A model generated the notes under the pieces. That model was not told the origin of the DNA. It made no database searches and worked only from the letters and a program-made list of their open reading frames with translations. Positions 1 to 13,300 of a stretch of 64,000 nucleotides of DNA are shown here, in pieces. The first letter of the stretch is position 1. Each line of letters starts with the position of its first letter. The position numbers and the translations under genes were made by a program. The stretch is from Phytoseiulus persimilis (Eukaryota; Arthropoda; Arachnida; Mesostigmata; Phytoseiidae), in contig CM075101.1 in NCBI GenBank assembly GCA_037576195.1, positions 496,001-560,000 on the forward strand. The letters run 5' to 3'.

Positions 1-3000
1 GAATTTTGAATCTGCCGGCACTTGCATCCAAATGAGCTCACGGCTTTCTGTTTCGAGAAGTTGTCTGCGTGTTCATCGGGTACCTAGACGGAATCATCAG
101 CGCTCCTGCATTTTGCCAACCTGGATTGATAATAATTCAGGAGACGAGCGCGATTGATACACGGATAGACTATCAGTGTGAAAGAGTTCCCACCCAGTGC
201 GGTATCGTCATCGGCATCAGTCTTTCGCGGCGACCAGCTCTATTGTGTTGGGCTTATCCTGTTTTCGCTTAAGCTTCAACCTCAGACTCCTGCTCCCCCT
301 CTCCAACATCGAGGCGACGAACTGGGGTGCGAACGAGCGCAAAGATAAGCGCACTTTATTTTCGCACGCGTCACCACTGACCGCTCGGACTATTAATTTT
401 TGGAATCAACATCCCGCGTGTACAACCGCGTGGAGTCTCGTGCAATGCTGCGGTGCCACGCGAGCGAAGCTTCGGAAAAAAAATAGCGTCAGATACGGGC
501 GGTATTCGCCCATAATCAGAGTCCGAGATTGAGAGCTTGAGCTCAGATAGGTTAGAGTATTTATTGGTCTTCGATTTGCACCACATGATCCCCTCCATCC
601 CAGCCACGGATCGTTGGGGTTCTCGCGTTTGGGTCAGGTGAAAGTCCAAGAGAGAGGCAGCCCACACTGAGGGCAGAGCGGGTCAGGACTCGGTCGAACT
701 TTCGTAGCCTGGTTCACGAGTTCAGCATATAGGCTTGGAGCCAATAGACGGCTCCCACAAGAAGAATCATATATTTCCGTAAGGAGTCCCCTTCCGTTCC
801 TCTCGATACATGCGGAGTGAATTTTCAGACCGCTGGCCGACCTTCCCCCATATATTTAGACTCCACGGAACCTCCCAAAGATGAATCTAACTTTTTCCGA
901 CTGGACTTTTTAGGCTGTTTGCAGAGCATACTCCATTCCAGGCTGCCAGGTGTGTCAGCTCTGGTCAGCTTGACGTTGTTCAAGTCATGGCGTACCGCCA
1001 GAACCATCAGTCTCTCCACATTTCTGATCTCGGTATTCGCGAGCTCGGAGGCAGAATTCAAGATACCAAGCCCCAGCATGTCTCTGCGTAGGCTCCCTCA
1101 GTGTCCACAGTTTCTTCTGAATCGTACGCACCAACGCGTGCTCGGTATTGCATCTTGTTGAGAGTTGACTGGTGGGTGGGGCCAAACTCCTCGGAGTCTG
1201 TGGCGACAAGACGCGCGGGAACACGAGGGAACTAGTTTCGCCTTTTCGTTAGTCAGCAACTTGTTCGGTCGGCCAGAACGTCCACGTGAGTCGTTTATTA
1301 AAATGCAAATCATGCAAACGATTTGATTCTCTCCGAATGATCATCGTTGCTCGACAGTAGGGAGCGGGGTATGGGCCCAATAATACGGAAGTTCAGAGTT
1401 TAGACGAACGTTGATTGTCATCTTCGTTTCGGAAGCTGGTCGCGTCCCCATGTCTACACCTTAGTCCGTCGCTGTCATCACCGTGTCCAGTTTAATGGCT
1501 GACAGGAAGCGAGACGATACGCGATGAACGTCACAGGCTCGAAATCGCAGAACCCAAATCTTCTTCCACTGCTGTTCCGACCAACCAAGTTCCTCGAGTT
1601 GAACTTCCTCCTATGCCGTCACGGACGGCCTTTGTGTCTCCCCGCCCTCGTTGCGGTGCTTCTGGTTCCTGGCAATTGCCAGTGATTTGCGAAACGAAAG
1701 GAAGGCACTGGGAAGCGCTACCGTCCCGAGCACGCTCTGTGGAGTGATGAAGTTCAGCACTTCTCTGAGGCCGTTTTGAGCGCTTGCTGCAGTGGACCGA
1801 ATGAATTCCAGTGATCAAACTACAGATGTGAAATGAACTATGCTGTGTTGGACGAGGAGCTTGAGAAGGAGCGTCGCTCAGAATGAACGAACGAACGAGG
1901 CGACGAGAATGGTGCCTTCGTAGGAGGAGGAACGAGGATGGCCGTGGGGAGATAGAAGTGGAGCGACAACGAAAGAGATATGATTTCGCTGCTTCGCTTC
2001 CCAGTTCGATCGTTCTCTTCCTTTTTCGGTTGTTCGTCTTTTGTTGAACAATTGCTACCTTGTCGGCTGCGGCATGTATTTGATATGGACCCCACCGAGC
2101 GATTCCTCAATGATTGGCTTCCCGGCTGACTCGCTTACTGCACTTTAGCTTCTCGCTCGCTCGCTGGCTGGCTGGCTCAACGGCGGGCGAAGTGAGCGCC
2201 AGCGCGGTGGCTGACTGCAGTTCGCTCCTCTTCAGCTCGTCTTGTCGTCTCCTTTAGCCAACAACCTGAACATTGATCTTTGATCGAGTCGTCATCTACT
2301 ATTTGTACCAGCCCGCATTGTCGGCCCCGTATCTTGATTCGCTCTCTGTCTCCCGCCTGGAGCTATCCGGATCACACCGCATCACACAGATCCCGAGAAT
2401 ACAGCCATGGGCGACCTCCGTGGCGACTGCGCCCACTGGCAAACTCCGGTGACGAAAATTATCTGAGCGTTTCGTTCAGCTTATTTCCCATCGCTGGGCA
2501 ACGTCGCTCGGAACGATGGCTGGCGCTTTGTCAGAAATGGAACATCGATCCAAGGAGGTAGGATTATGCCTGGTGAACTCTTGTAGAGCGTTCCGGATCG
2601 GAGTGTGGCCCTCTTGAAGTTCGAAAAGGGGATAACCCTGACGCAAAGTTCGTTCATGAGGATGGGAACGTATGGATGTACATCTTTCTCTCCTCTCCCG
2701 ATATCTTCTTTGTTTATGCCCTCCTTCTCCCTCGCTTTTGAGGACCAGCTGGTCCACAGGTGTGGCCCACTGAGGGACAGCTGAGGAAACAAGCTTCCGA
2801 TCGTCACTGCAAGTCCCGCGTTAGCGCCCGGCTATCAGGAAGGAACTCGACATGTCAGGGATAGACAATCGATCCTAATTTGGAAGCGCTCCATCCCAGA
2901 GATAACGTACAGGACTCCAATCTTTGGACTCGCTCAGATCGACACTCCTCCACACGGTTGAACGCAGTGGCGCAACGAGGATCATCATCACATGGAAGAC

Positions 3001-6000
3001 TCACCATGCATGAATGAAAACATTAATTGCACTGATTCGCTTCAGGGTGTTTATCATTGCGACTTCGAATTCATCGCGGTCGGAAAACGCGTATCTCGCG
3101 GGCGAGTCGCGTCCAAGCTCCAAGACTGAACCTTCCAGGGTACGCGGCTTTATCAATTCTGCAGGGTGGCTCTCTTTAGTCGGGAATTTCCGAGCCCGAT
3201 CTTGTTTCGGCAAGAACTTTCTCAGTTCTTGGAATTGTCCCTAAAATCAAGGGGTGATTTAAAGGGGATATCGAGGCGGTCATTTTTACCCGGAATTGAA
3301 ATGGATTATATGAGAATAGCGGTCAGGAAATGGTTTCAAAAATGAACAATTTTTTTTCTCCGAGGTTTCCCTAAAAGTCATCGTGAAAACATGAACATCC
3401 ATCCGATCTTCCCCGGGAATCGCCCTCATTCAGTTTTCCGCTCTCGGTCGCCAAAATCAACCTTGACACTATCGGAATTCTTGGAATGACGACGTTCGGG
3501 ACGCCGATATCGAGATCATACTTTCTGATGATCCTCCCCCGCCGTCCTTGTGTGAATCCCAAAGGCTCTCGATTTCCTCAGAAACACACAGTGAGAACCG
3601 TGTGGGAGCACATTCTCTCCACGGCAGGGACATTTGTCCTCAAAAGCGGAATCATGAGATTTTTTCTCATGAGTACTGCCGAGCAAACGAATCAACTCCA
3701 GACGAGGACCGGTCCATCATGAACAACAGAGTTTGGTTGAGTAATGTCAAACAGCGTGCCGGTCGTCGCTGACGCCCGGTTTGTTCTCTGATCAAACACA
3801 ACGCCACCGTCGTCCCATTCCCTCCCCCGCAACGGTTCAGGAATAGAGAAAACCACACGTTTTCAGATGCCAATGAGTGCTGGAACTTAACGAGGTTTTC
3901 ATCTGTAAGATATCAGGAATGGCTCCGAACCTCCAGGCAGTGAAGGAAAACATCTATCTTCGAATAAGCTCATCCGATGTGGGTTCACCTCGAAATTGAG
4001 TATCAACCGCCTCTACTGCCGAGCCGCGAAACGAAAGTTTCGAAGTCCTCAGGATTCTCATAGTTGTAGAAAGCGGTGTGAACGAAAATTCCCTCTCAGA
4101 TTGTCACGTTCGACATAACGTTCTAGAAACGAGCGAGTCAAGTTCATCAATTTCTAGCCCATAATTCCCCTTGGCAGATGCACGGCGTGAGTGGAGCACG
4201 TCACGATTAGAAAGCCTGGGCGGGGAGCAAGAAAATTCCTTTCGACCGCAATGATTTTGTTCGGCATTGGTCGCTACAGAGGAGACTGACGTGGTCACAC
4301 AACTGGCCCTAGCTGGGAGCGTAGCTCTTTTCGAGGAGCTGGAGGAGTCGGAATCCTAGAGAAGGGGTCTCGTCGAGCGGCAGCACGTTGCAATTCACCA
4401 CTTTCCTCCTCTGAGAGTCCCGCGTTCCTCCCGTGCAAATGGCAAATGGTACTGATGACAGACGCCACTCAATGCTCTCGGTGATTACGCGCCGCGACAT
4501 ACCCGATACGTTGACCCGCATGAAGTACAACGTCGATTATTCCACCCGATCGATGCGGAAAATTTTTGAGATAATCGAAAGTTGAAATATTCGAGAGTGA
4601 ACTGATCGATTCTCTACTCTATTTGAAATCAGAATAGCTCCAGTTGCATGGTGATCGAAGTTGGAATAATCGGGGTAGGAACCCGAAAGGTTGGAATATT
4701 CGAATCGTTCCGAGCGCACTTCGGAAAGTAGCATTTCCTGCGTGAGAAGAGAGAACGAGTCGTAGTCGATGAAGTTCACTTGCAGCTAGTTGGGTCGGGC
4801 AAGAATTGGACTCCACGTTTGCAGCTTGTAGGTTCCATTGCTGTTTTACGTTTCGGCGTTTCGGAATTCAACTCGGAAGGGACCTCATCACCTTGAAGCC
4901 ATCGACGAGAGAACGATCTTCTCTGGCCGCGCTCGAAACCCGCGTCCGGACCCCGACCGCCTGATGTTATGCCGGCATTCTTAGTGGCTCAATGCTTGTT
5001 CGGATGCTCGATCTTCTTCCACGCTGTCTGAACCACCGACTGTTGGCTGTCATTCCAATGTGTATTTCAGAGAGCACTGCGCATTCTGCTTGGTTGACTT
5101 GCAGATTGGCAGCGTCGCTCTCTATGATTGTTTCGGCGATGACTTTCGGTGACCGCGCAGAACTCGGTCTCCATCCAAGATGAAGCATCGGTTTTTTTCT
5201 CGTCCACCTAGATTCGCACTCGTTCCTTCGAGCTCCGTTCTCTCTCAAAACGTTCAGCCGAAGAGTTCTTGTCCCATCAGAATGAGTCACGATGTGCTGG
5301 ATAGCTCGACCTTAATCATTCAACCCTTCGCGCTGAAAATATTGACCGCGTGACTGCGAGCCCCGAGGGTAAACACTAAGTACGAAGCGCTCTTCTTCTA
5401 GATGACTTCTAGATCTTTGAGCGGATGTTCTCCCAATGAATCTCAGCAGGAGCGGAGTATACGATGAATGCGGTACGAAAGCCACTTCTTCCCAGTCGGA
5501 CGCCCCAGAAGTGGAAAAATCGTGTAGGCAGAATGAAAAACGGATATTTTTCAGGGAGCCGGCCGGTCAAGACGTGTGTCAACTTCCCTTGGTTCAGACT
5601 CGCCGAGGACCCGACCGTCTAGAAATTTCCAAAGAAGCCCGATGAGATTCGAGAACAACATTCGAGTCTTGCCTTGTCGAGGCCCAAGAAATCCCTTGTT
5701 TCCCCGGAATCGGGCTCACGTTCCCAAGCGTTTCTATCGGTTGAGAACCGCGGACTGTTCACGAGACTCATGACGCTCGAGCTTGTTTTGCACATAATGC
5801 TAGTCCTGCGGGGATGCTATGTCACTGCGACTCTTGTCTATCCAAACGGCTCGAAATCCCCACTGCGCAGCGTTGGAACATCTTCAGTGGCTGTTTGAGG
5901 TGTTTATCCGCAGAACGGCCTGGATCTTCGTTGGAGCCGCTCGTCTCCGCCGAAATGTTAGGCCGCGAATACGTCATTGGTCTGTGGGCGTGGCTTCATC

Positions 6001-6949
6001 GGCGCCGCCTCTCTTTTCGGGACTGAACGCCGCCAGCCACCAGAGTTTGGAGGAGATACGTTTGAATGTGTCTCTCCTGTTTCTGATTCCAGAAGCTTGA
6101 CTGTCCGCTGCTACCGCGCTCCTCCGGTCTCCAAGCTGTGCACAGGAGGAGACTTATCCCACACCCCCGCTAAGATAGGCGCTATTCCATCAGCTGAGGG
6201 ATCTTTCTTGGCACTTCGCCAAAATCGTTTCGGCTGCCGTGATTTCCTTGAACGGTTCCCGAACATCGACGGCATGTGGGAAGCAGCGCTACAGTTACGC
6301 GACACGTCCAATCAGTGGACTCTTGGAATCCATCAGGAACCCGTTAAAGATCGTCTCGAACCCAGGTGCGTGAAGTGTCCTGACGAGAGGAGTGCTCTGA
6401 ATCGACCTGTTCCGCCGTTCCTGGAGAGATCGAATCTATCCGCCAATGTGGTCAATAACTGAAGCCCAGTCCTCGTGCCGGCGAGATGTGGTCATTGGAG
6501 CTCCCCCCGGTTCGTCGAATGAATCACTCACTCACGACGGAAGAGCCGGCACACAGCCGGCGGAGTTTGTTGCCAGGAGATCGCATCGGGCCGTTCACTC
6601 GGTGGCGCCGCCTAGAGTTCGGGGAAACATCGAACTGAGGCTCGTTGCTACTGCGTCTCCCAGGTGGAGCCACGGTAACAAGAACTCAGACGAGGAAAGA
6701 ATCGTGGAGTCATCAGAATACAGCGGCAGCACGAAGGTATATGGACAGCGTTCCCTCTGTCAATCACCGACCGTTGAGCCGCATTGTGGAAACGATAAAG
6801 AAAACGTGATGGGAGGAGCAACGCAAACGGATGCGGCTTTTGACGCTTCCTCTCCGCAGTCTGAGCTCGACCGCTTGGTTTCGTTTCCGATGGCGTTGGC
6901 CAGCTTACCGTCTGGAAAAGACGTGTGCCCAGCGTTGGCGGGGTCGTAG
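1..6949. other. Intergenic sequence, no gene recognised
   Basis: No open frame here exceeds about 170 codons and none shows a domain or motif that I recognise. Frames overlap on both strands as expected from roughly 50% G+C DNA without selection. The only local structure noted is a short tetranucleotide tract near 2151-2178. Distant 5' UTR exons or enhancers of the downstream Rbp6-like gene could lie here, but the sequence alone does not show them. Confidence 0.6.
2151..2178. repeat. CTCG/CTGG tetranucleotide tract
   Basis: About seven tandem tetranucleotide units that change from CTCG to CTGG. It is a short simple repeat of a kind seen several times in the window. Confidence 0.6.
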
Positions 6950-6974
6950 TCTATATATATAAAAATCCAGGGTC

Positions 6975-7021
6975 TGTTTGTTTGTTTGTTTGTTTGTTTG
7001 TTTGTTTGTTTGTTTGTTTGT
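6975..7021. repeat. (TGTT)n microsatellite, about 12 units
   Basis: About 47 bp of uninterrupted TGTT/TTTG units lie 25 bp inside the left end of the repeat block. The tract is pure, which suggests recent expansion by slippage. A Thr/Asn/Lys/Gln open frame on the opposite strand is only a by-product of the repeat. Confidence 0.95.
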
Positions 7022-7760
7022 CCTCAATAGGCTCCTCTGGTATTGATCGGATCGACTTGGAACAAACTGCATAATGTAGGGCGGCTCTCCGGGAAGGACA
7101 TAGGCCACCCACCCCTCCCCCCCTCCTCTTCCCCTCCTCCCCCGCTCGCGATTTACCCCAACTTTGACCCCCTCCATACTGTCATCCGCATCCAAATTCT
7201 GACGATAAGGTGCACCGCCCCGTTATGACGCCAGCCAGACTCATCCCATCGTCATCGGATATCCTTCCCCACCTCCTCTCCTATACATCTATCATAAAAA
7301 TCTATCATAAAGATTCCTGGAGGGGTGATTTCGAGACCAATAAGGCCATTACTTCCCAACTCTGGAGGGGTGATTCCGAGACCAATCTGGCCATTACTTC
7401 CCAACTCTGGAGGGGTGATTCCGAGACCAATCTGGCCATTACTTTCCAACTCTGGAGGGGTGATTCCGGGACCAATCTGGCCATTACTTTCCAACTCTGG
7501 AGGGATGATTCCGGTGCCAATTTGACCATTACTTTCCAACTCTGGAGGGGTGATTCCGGTGCCAATTTGACCATTAGTTTTCAACTCTGGAGGGCTGATT
7601 CCGAGACCAATCTGGCCATTACTTTCCAACTCTGGAGGGGTGATACCGAGACCAATCTGGACATTACTTTCCAACTTTGTTTGGAGGGGTGATTCTGAGA
7701 CCAATCCGACCATTACTTTCCAACTTTGTTTGGAGGGGTGATTCTGAGACCAATCCGACC

Positions 7761-8548
7761 ATTAGTTTCCAACTCTGGAGGGGTGATTCCGGTATCAATC
7801 TGGCCATTACTTTCCAACTCTGGAGGGGTGATTCCGGTGCCAATTTGACCATTAGTTTTCAACTCTGGAGGGGTGATTCCGGTATCAATCTGGCCATTAC
7901 TTTCCAACTCTGGAGGGGTGATTCCGAGACCAATCTGGGCATCAGTTTCCAACTCTGGAGGGGTGATTCCGGTGCCGATCTGGCCATTACTTTCCTTCTT
8001 TAGAGGGGTGATTCCGAGACCAATCTGGCCATTAGTTTCCAACTCTGGAGGGGTGATTCCGGTACCAATCTGGCCATTACTTTCCAACTCTGGAGGGGGG
8101 ATTCTGAGACCAATCTGGCCATTACTTTCCAACTCTGGAGGGGTGATTCCGGTATCAATCTGGCCATTAGTTTCCAACTCTGGAGGGGTGATTCCGGTAC
8201 GAATCTGGCCATTAGTTTCCAACTCTGGAGGGGTGATTCCGGTATCAATCTGGCCATTAGTTTCCAACTCTGGAGGGGTGATTCCGGTGCCAATCTGGCC
8301 ATTAGTTTCCAACTCTGGAGGGGTGATTCCGGTATCAATCTGGCCATTAGTTTCCAACTCTGGAGGGGTGATTCCGGTATCAATCTGGCCATTACTTTCC
8401 AACTCTGGAGGGGTGATTCCGGTGCCAATCTGGCCATTAGTTTCCAACTCTGGAGGGGTGATTCCGGTATCAATCTGGCCATTAGTTTCCAACTCTGGAG
8501 GGGTGATTCCGGTACCAATCTGGCCATTACTTTCCAACTCTGGAGGGG
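7761..8548. repeat. Higher-order repeat block, copy 1
   Basis: This 788-bp piece of the minisatellite matches 9364-10151 at a constant offset of 1603 bp, including rare variant units such as one with TTCTTTAGAGG and one with GGGGGGATTC. Sharing of rare variants in the same order shows segmental duplication within the array rather than independent drift of units. Confidence 0.85.
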
Positions 8549-9363
8549 TGATACCGAGACCAATCTGGACATTACTTTCCAACTTTGTTTGGAGGGGTGA
8601 TTCTGAGACCAATCCGACCATTACTTTCCAACTTTGTTTGGAGGGGTGATTCTGAGACCAATCCGACCATTACTTTCCAACTTTGTTTGGAGGGGTGATT
8701 CTGAGACCAATCCGACCATTAGTTTCCAACTCTGGAGGGGTGATTCCGAGACCAATCTGGCCATTACTTTCCAACTCTGGAGGGGTGATTCCGGGACCAA
8801 TCTGGCCATTACTTTCCAACTCTGGAGGGATGATTCCGGTGCCAATTTGACCATTACTTTCCAACTCTGGAGGGGTGATTCCGGTGCCAATTTGACCATT
8901 AGTTTTCAACTCTGGAGGGCTGATTCCGAGACCAATCTGGCCATTACTTTCCAACTCTGGAGGGGTGATACCGAGACCAATCTGGACATTACTTTCCAAC
9001 TTTGTTTGGAGGGGTGATTCTGAGACCAATCCGACCATTACTTTCCAACTTTGTTTGGAGGGGTGATTCCGGGACCAATCTGGCCATTACTTTCCAACTC
9101 TGGAGGGATGATTCCGGTGCCAATTTGACCATTACTTTCCAACTCTGGAGGGGTGATTCCGGTGCCAATTTGACCATTAGTTTTCAACTCTGGAGGGCTG
9201 ATTCCGAGACCAATCTGGCCATTACTTTCCAACTCTGGAGGGGTGATACCGAGACCAATCTGGACATTACTTTCCAACTTTGTTTGGAGGGGTGATTCTG
9301 AGACCAATCCGACCATTACTTTCCAACTTTGTCTGGAGGGGTGATTCCGGGACCAATCTGGCC

Positions 9364-10151
9364 ATTAGTTTCCAACTCTGGAGGGGTGATTCCGGTATCA
9401 ATCTGGCCATTACTTTCCAACTCTGGAGGGGTGATTCCGGTGCCAATTTGACCATTAGTTTTCAACTCTGGAGGGGTGATTCCGGTATCAATCTGGCCAT
9501 TACTTTCCAACTCTGGAGGGGTGATTCCGAGACCAATCTGGGCATCAGTTTCCAACTCTGGAGGGGTGATTCCGGTGCCGATCTGGCCATTACTTTCCTT
9601 CTTTAGAGGGGTGATTCCGAGACCAATCTGGCCATTAGTTTCCAACTCTGGAGGGGTGATTCCGGTACCAATCTGGCCATTACTTTCCAACTCTGGAGGG
9701 GGGATTCTGAGACCAATCTGGCCATTACTTTCCAACTCTGGAGGGGTGATTCCGGTATCAATCTGGCCATTAGTTTCCAACTCTGGAGGGGTGATTCCGG
9801 TACGAATCTGGCCATTAGTTTCCAACTCTGGAGGGGTGATTCCGGTATCAATCTGGCCATTAGTTTCCAACTCTGGAGGGGTGATTCCGGTGCCAATCTG
9901 GCCATTAGTTTCCAACTCTGGAGGGGTGATTCCGGTATCAATCTGGCCATTAGTTTCCAACTCTGGAGGGGTGATTCCGGTATCAATCTGGCCATTACTT
10001 TCCAACTCTGGAGGGGTGATTCCGGTGCCAATCTGGCCATTAGTTTCCAACTCTGGAGGGGTGATTCCGGTATCAATCTGGCCATTAGTTTCCAACTCTG
10101 GAGGGGTGATTCCGGTACCAATCTGGCCATTACTTTCCAACTCTGGAGGGG
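9364..10151. repeat. Higher-order repeat block, copy 2
   Basis: Second copy of the block at 7761-8548, in the same orientation and the same order of variant units. The match ends where copy 1 continues with GGGGTGATACC and this copy with GGGGGGATTC. Near identity implies a recent event, or an assembly artefact if the reads were short. Confidence 0.85.
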
Positions 10152-10368
10152 GGATTCTGAGACCAATCTGGCCATTGGTTTTCAACTCTGGAGGGAAGAT
10201 TCCGGTGCCAATCTCGCCATTAGTTTCCAACTCTGGAGGGGTGATCCAGGTCAGGATCCTGTCGAGAATCGGTAGCCACTCCCGAAGGCCTCATGACACT
10301 ACATGTAAGGCAATGTGTGTCTGTCAGCAGTAGACTCCCGAAGCAAGGGACGGGTCGGCCAGCGTAGT

Positions 10369-10386
10369 CGGCCGAAGGCCGGCTAG
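10369..10386 (+). other. 3' hairpin and CTAG, candidate Helitron right terminus
   Basis: A 5-bp stem CGGCC/GGCCG with a GAA loop is followed by GCTAG, with T as the next base. This fits the CTRR-plus-T rule for Helitron right ends. The stem is short and lies next to CTAG, so the call is tentative. Confidence 0.4.
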
Positions 10387-13300
10387 TCTTATATATTTCT
10401 CGTCAGCGTACGATTATTTCGAGAGTATTTCTCGATGAAAGGAGTTACGATGTCACTGTTGGCCGCCAACACCCTCTCCTCCCCTCGTCATCATCGTTAC
10501 CAACCGATCGATTTTACGGATATCAATATCGACGACTGGCATCATAGAATCCTGTTACCCAATACTGGCATTCGTAATCGGAGGATGATTTGGTGACGGT
10601 TTCATCGATGGGAAATGTGGAATGGAATTTAAATGCTCTCTGCGGGCTGCGATTGTTCCGGAGGGTGATCCTCATTTAGCCACCCATTTTATCCGACCCG
10701 TCTATGGAACGGTCGTAACTGAGGAGCGACAACTGCGAACAATCTGTCAACAGTCATTGTCCCAAACTGCTCGATGGTGAAACTGAGAGGTGGGCTCTTC
10801 TATGTACAACTGAACTGATGTCAAGTCTCTCAGCTTCACCGTTGCGTAGGGTCACCGAAAAATCACGCAACAGCATAGGAGCATCGCGTGGTGGGCTCAG
10901 TGGGGGTTCCCAGTTTGCAACTGAAACATTCGGAGGTGCTGTCGGAACTGTTGGGTGTGAGCGACCGGAGTGCTCAGATCCCCTGGTTTCCTCTAGTCAC
11001 AACCAACTTTGCGCTTCGGATGAACTCCATTGCGCCGTTGATTTGATGGCTTCCTGCAGGAATTGATTCGATTGATCGCACGAATGAGCCTGCGTGGGCA
11101 GCCGTGGATACATTGGCTTTGAATCCACCAACCAAGCCAAGCTCGATCTCGTGAACAACACCTCTTATTATCTAACATTCGGCTCCCTGCTACAAAGCAC
11201 GATCCAACAGTGCCGGACTCTTGGGAACTCTTGATCCGAAGAGGGTCAAGAGGGGGCAGGAATACCGCTGGCGCTACACTTGCTTCCGCCCCACATATCT
11301 GTTCAAACTTGATTTCTGTTGCCGAAAATTATCAGGTGCGGAAGCCGTCGTAGTGTCGGATGATTATCACGCTAAAGGTAGCTCGTCATTCCAGCGTTCG
11401 CAGCAGAAACTCCGGGCTCTTCGTCGCTATGATGCTATCGAAGCTCTATCGGGGGAAGAAGCGTTTTCGCTGATCCAGATTGAGCAGTGATGCAAAACCT
11501 TATGATTACCTGCCCCAGGGAAGCGTGCGCGCGTGAGTAGAGGTGACAGGGTTTCTGGGTTGCCATCAGGTTTGCCATCCACGGAGGAAGTCGATTCCGG
11601 AATATTCACAAGAGAAAAGCCGTTTCAGTCGGAAAAAGCAAGAGAAAATCGAGCGCTCTACAACGAAGTAGAGGCAATGAACCTATGCTTCTAACTCTGA
11701 TACACACAGCACAGCGAACTCCTCCTATCGGGTTTGCTCCAGAATAGTGTTGTAGTAGTGAACAAGATCTGAGATAAGCCTAGATAGAGTTCACGAATGT
11801 ACGGGCGAAACCGAGTCTTGTTCAGGGTACCATCGAACTTGTCCGACGAGTTCTCCGAGCTCGCGGAGCCCGAGTCCGGAATCGTTACAGTTGAATGGTT
11901 TGAATCAGCTGCAATATGAATAATATCCAAATGATTCTCCCATTGCCAAGCTATGAAAATCAGTCTTCGATGGATGGGAACACTCTGATTTACGGCGGAT
12001 GTTCGAAAAGAAAGGGGGGAAGCCCGACAAATGGAGATGATATGGGAGCTCGTACATCTTCTGTACAGCAAGCATCTCGAGGAGATGTTTTGAACTCAGG
12101 AGATCCGTAATCATCTTCGTCAACGGAACTCAATGAGCTGGACCGCTTCAGGAAAAAGCAACACACCCGCTGCCCGATCTGAGCCGATGTCGTCAAGAGT
12201 TCCGAGGCTGCGGTTGAAGGTCATTACCATGGCGCGGAACGCAACCCTGAATCGGATGTTGAGGCGAGCTTCTGCAAGACCCTGTGCAAACCCATATTCT
12301 TCCCGTTACGGCGTTAGCGTTCCTCGGAAGACTCACCTTAACTTTAACACGCTGGAGTCCATCAATGTCGCTCGATGAACCCTCTAAAGGAAGTGTACGG
12401 GGAAAGCATGAGATCGTCGTGTTCCTCCCGAGAACCTGCAGAGTCGGTCAAGTCGTGAGAGCCGATATATCCGGTAACGACGGCGACGACAACAATGAGG
12501 AGCAACTCGGTGTACGGCGACGTGCCTAACCAAGCAGAAAAGCATTCATCGACGACGAGTTCTGCTCCATAGCTGTCGAAGCTCGAGAGCTCAGAAAAAT
12601 AACGACGTTCTGGCGAGGATTCCCGCGCTTTCGTCGAACAGTGCTGGCCGAGAGTTCTCAAAGTATGCGTCCTCATATCGGTGCGCGTTGAGGCAACGGG
12701 GGCACCGATTTGGAGAGGTTGCGGACGATATGGGATCACGAAAGCGGACGCCACCGAAAGAGGGGCCCAGGAGTCGGCAATGCGTGGTTCATGTTCGCTG
12801 GGCCTTGTGTCCTCTCCGGAACAGCCAAGTAGACATGACAATCCCCAGTTAATCGACGGAGCCGAGGCGAGACGAGCGGAGTTCCACGGCCCCAACCGAA
12901 GCATTCACTTGGGGTTCTGACGCGACGCGTAGCGGATCCACGGCTCTCGACGTAAGACCAATATTGCACGGGTTACGCGGGAAATATTGCGAGAAGTTGT
13001 TGTCGTCGAAGAGCGGGCCGACAAATAGATATCACAGATAACGAATTTTTCGCCCCTCACATCGAATCCTGTGCATGTTCTCCTGCCCACACTCCTGCCT
13101 GTCATGGTTGCGTTCGAGCCTCTCGCAGCCCCACTGGTCTTTGTCTCGTGGCTTCCACATTCGATCATCAATGAAAGGCTCCAAGGTGCGTGGGAGGAGG
13201 AACAATCGGTCGGAGGCTGAGTCAGACCCCCAATCAGTATAGATACAGAGTCAAGACCCTGATGCTGGGAGGAACCGGTGAAAACGAAGGCAGGACGGCT

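Larger units (their letters stand above)
7313..10249. repeat. 45-bp minisatellite array, about 65 units, with higher-order duplications
   Basis: Tandem units share the core GGAGGGGTGATTCCGGTATC followed by AATCTGGCCATTAGTTTCCAACTCT, 45 bp in all. Variable positions sit mainly in the CGGTATC/CGGTGCC/CGAGACC part and at ATTAG versus ATTAC. Some units have CTTTGTTTGG in place of CTCTGG; these are 49 bp and break the reading frame. Because 45 is a multiple of three, several frames on both strands stay open for 200-300 codons with 15-residue periods, which should not be read as genes. A 788-bp run (7761-8548) recurs at 9364-10151 with no difference that I could find. A block of about 240 bp occurs three times (from about 7453, 8779 and 9057). 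Unequal exchange or gene-conversion-like duplication is the likely origin. Confidence 0.95.
6950..10386 (+). mobile_element. Putative non-autonomous Helitron-like element containing a large minisatellite
   Basis: The block begins with TCTATATATATAAAAA and ends with a GC-rich hairpin (CGGCC-GAA-GGCCG, 10369-10381) directly followed by CTAG and then a T. Helitrons are known to start with TC, end with a 3' hairpin plus CTRR, and insert between A and T without target duplication. The segment near 7021-7170 resembles, from memory, the conserved part of a short repeat common in arthropod genomes. No Rep/helicase coding sequence is present, so any mobility would depend on another element. Two points weaken the call. 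The hairpin abuts CTAG, whereas it usually sits about 10 nt upstream. The base before the 5' TC is G rather than A. It could instead be a repeat-rich spacer with chance ends. Confidence 0.45.

Noticed and set aside
7713-8621. Minus-strand 302-codon frame with 15-residue repeats (and its 304-codon twin at 9316-10230)
   Set aside because: It is a product of the 45-bp minisatellite. Other frames on both strands are equally open, and there are no flanking gene signals.
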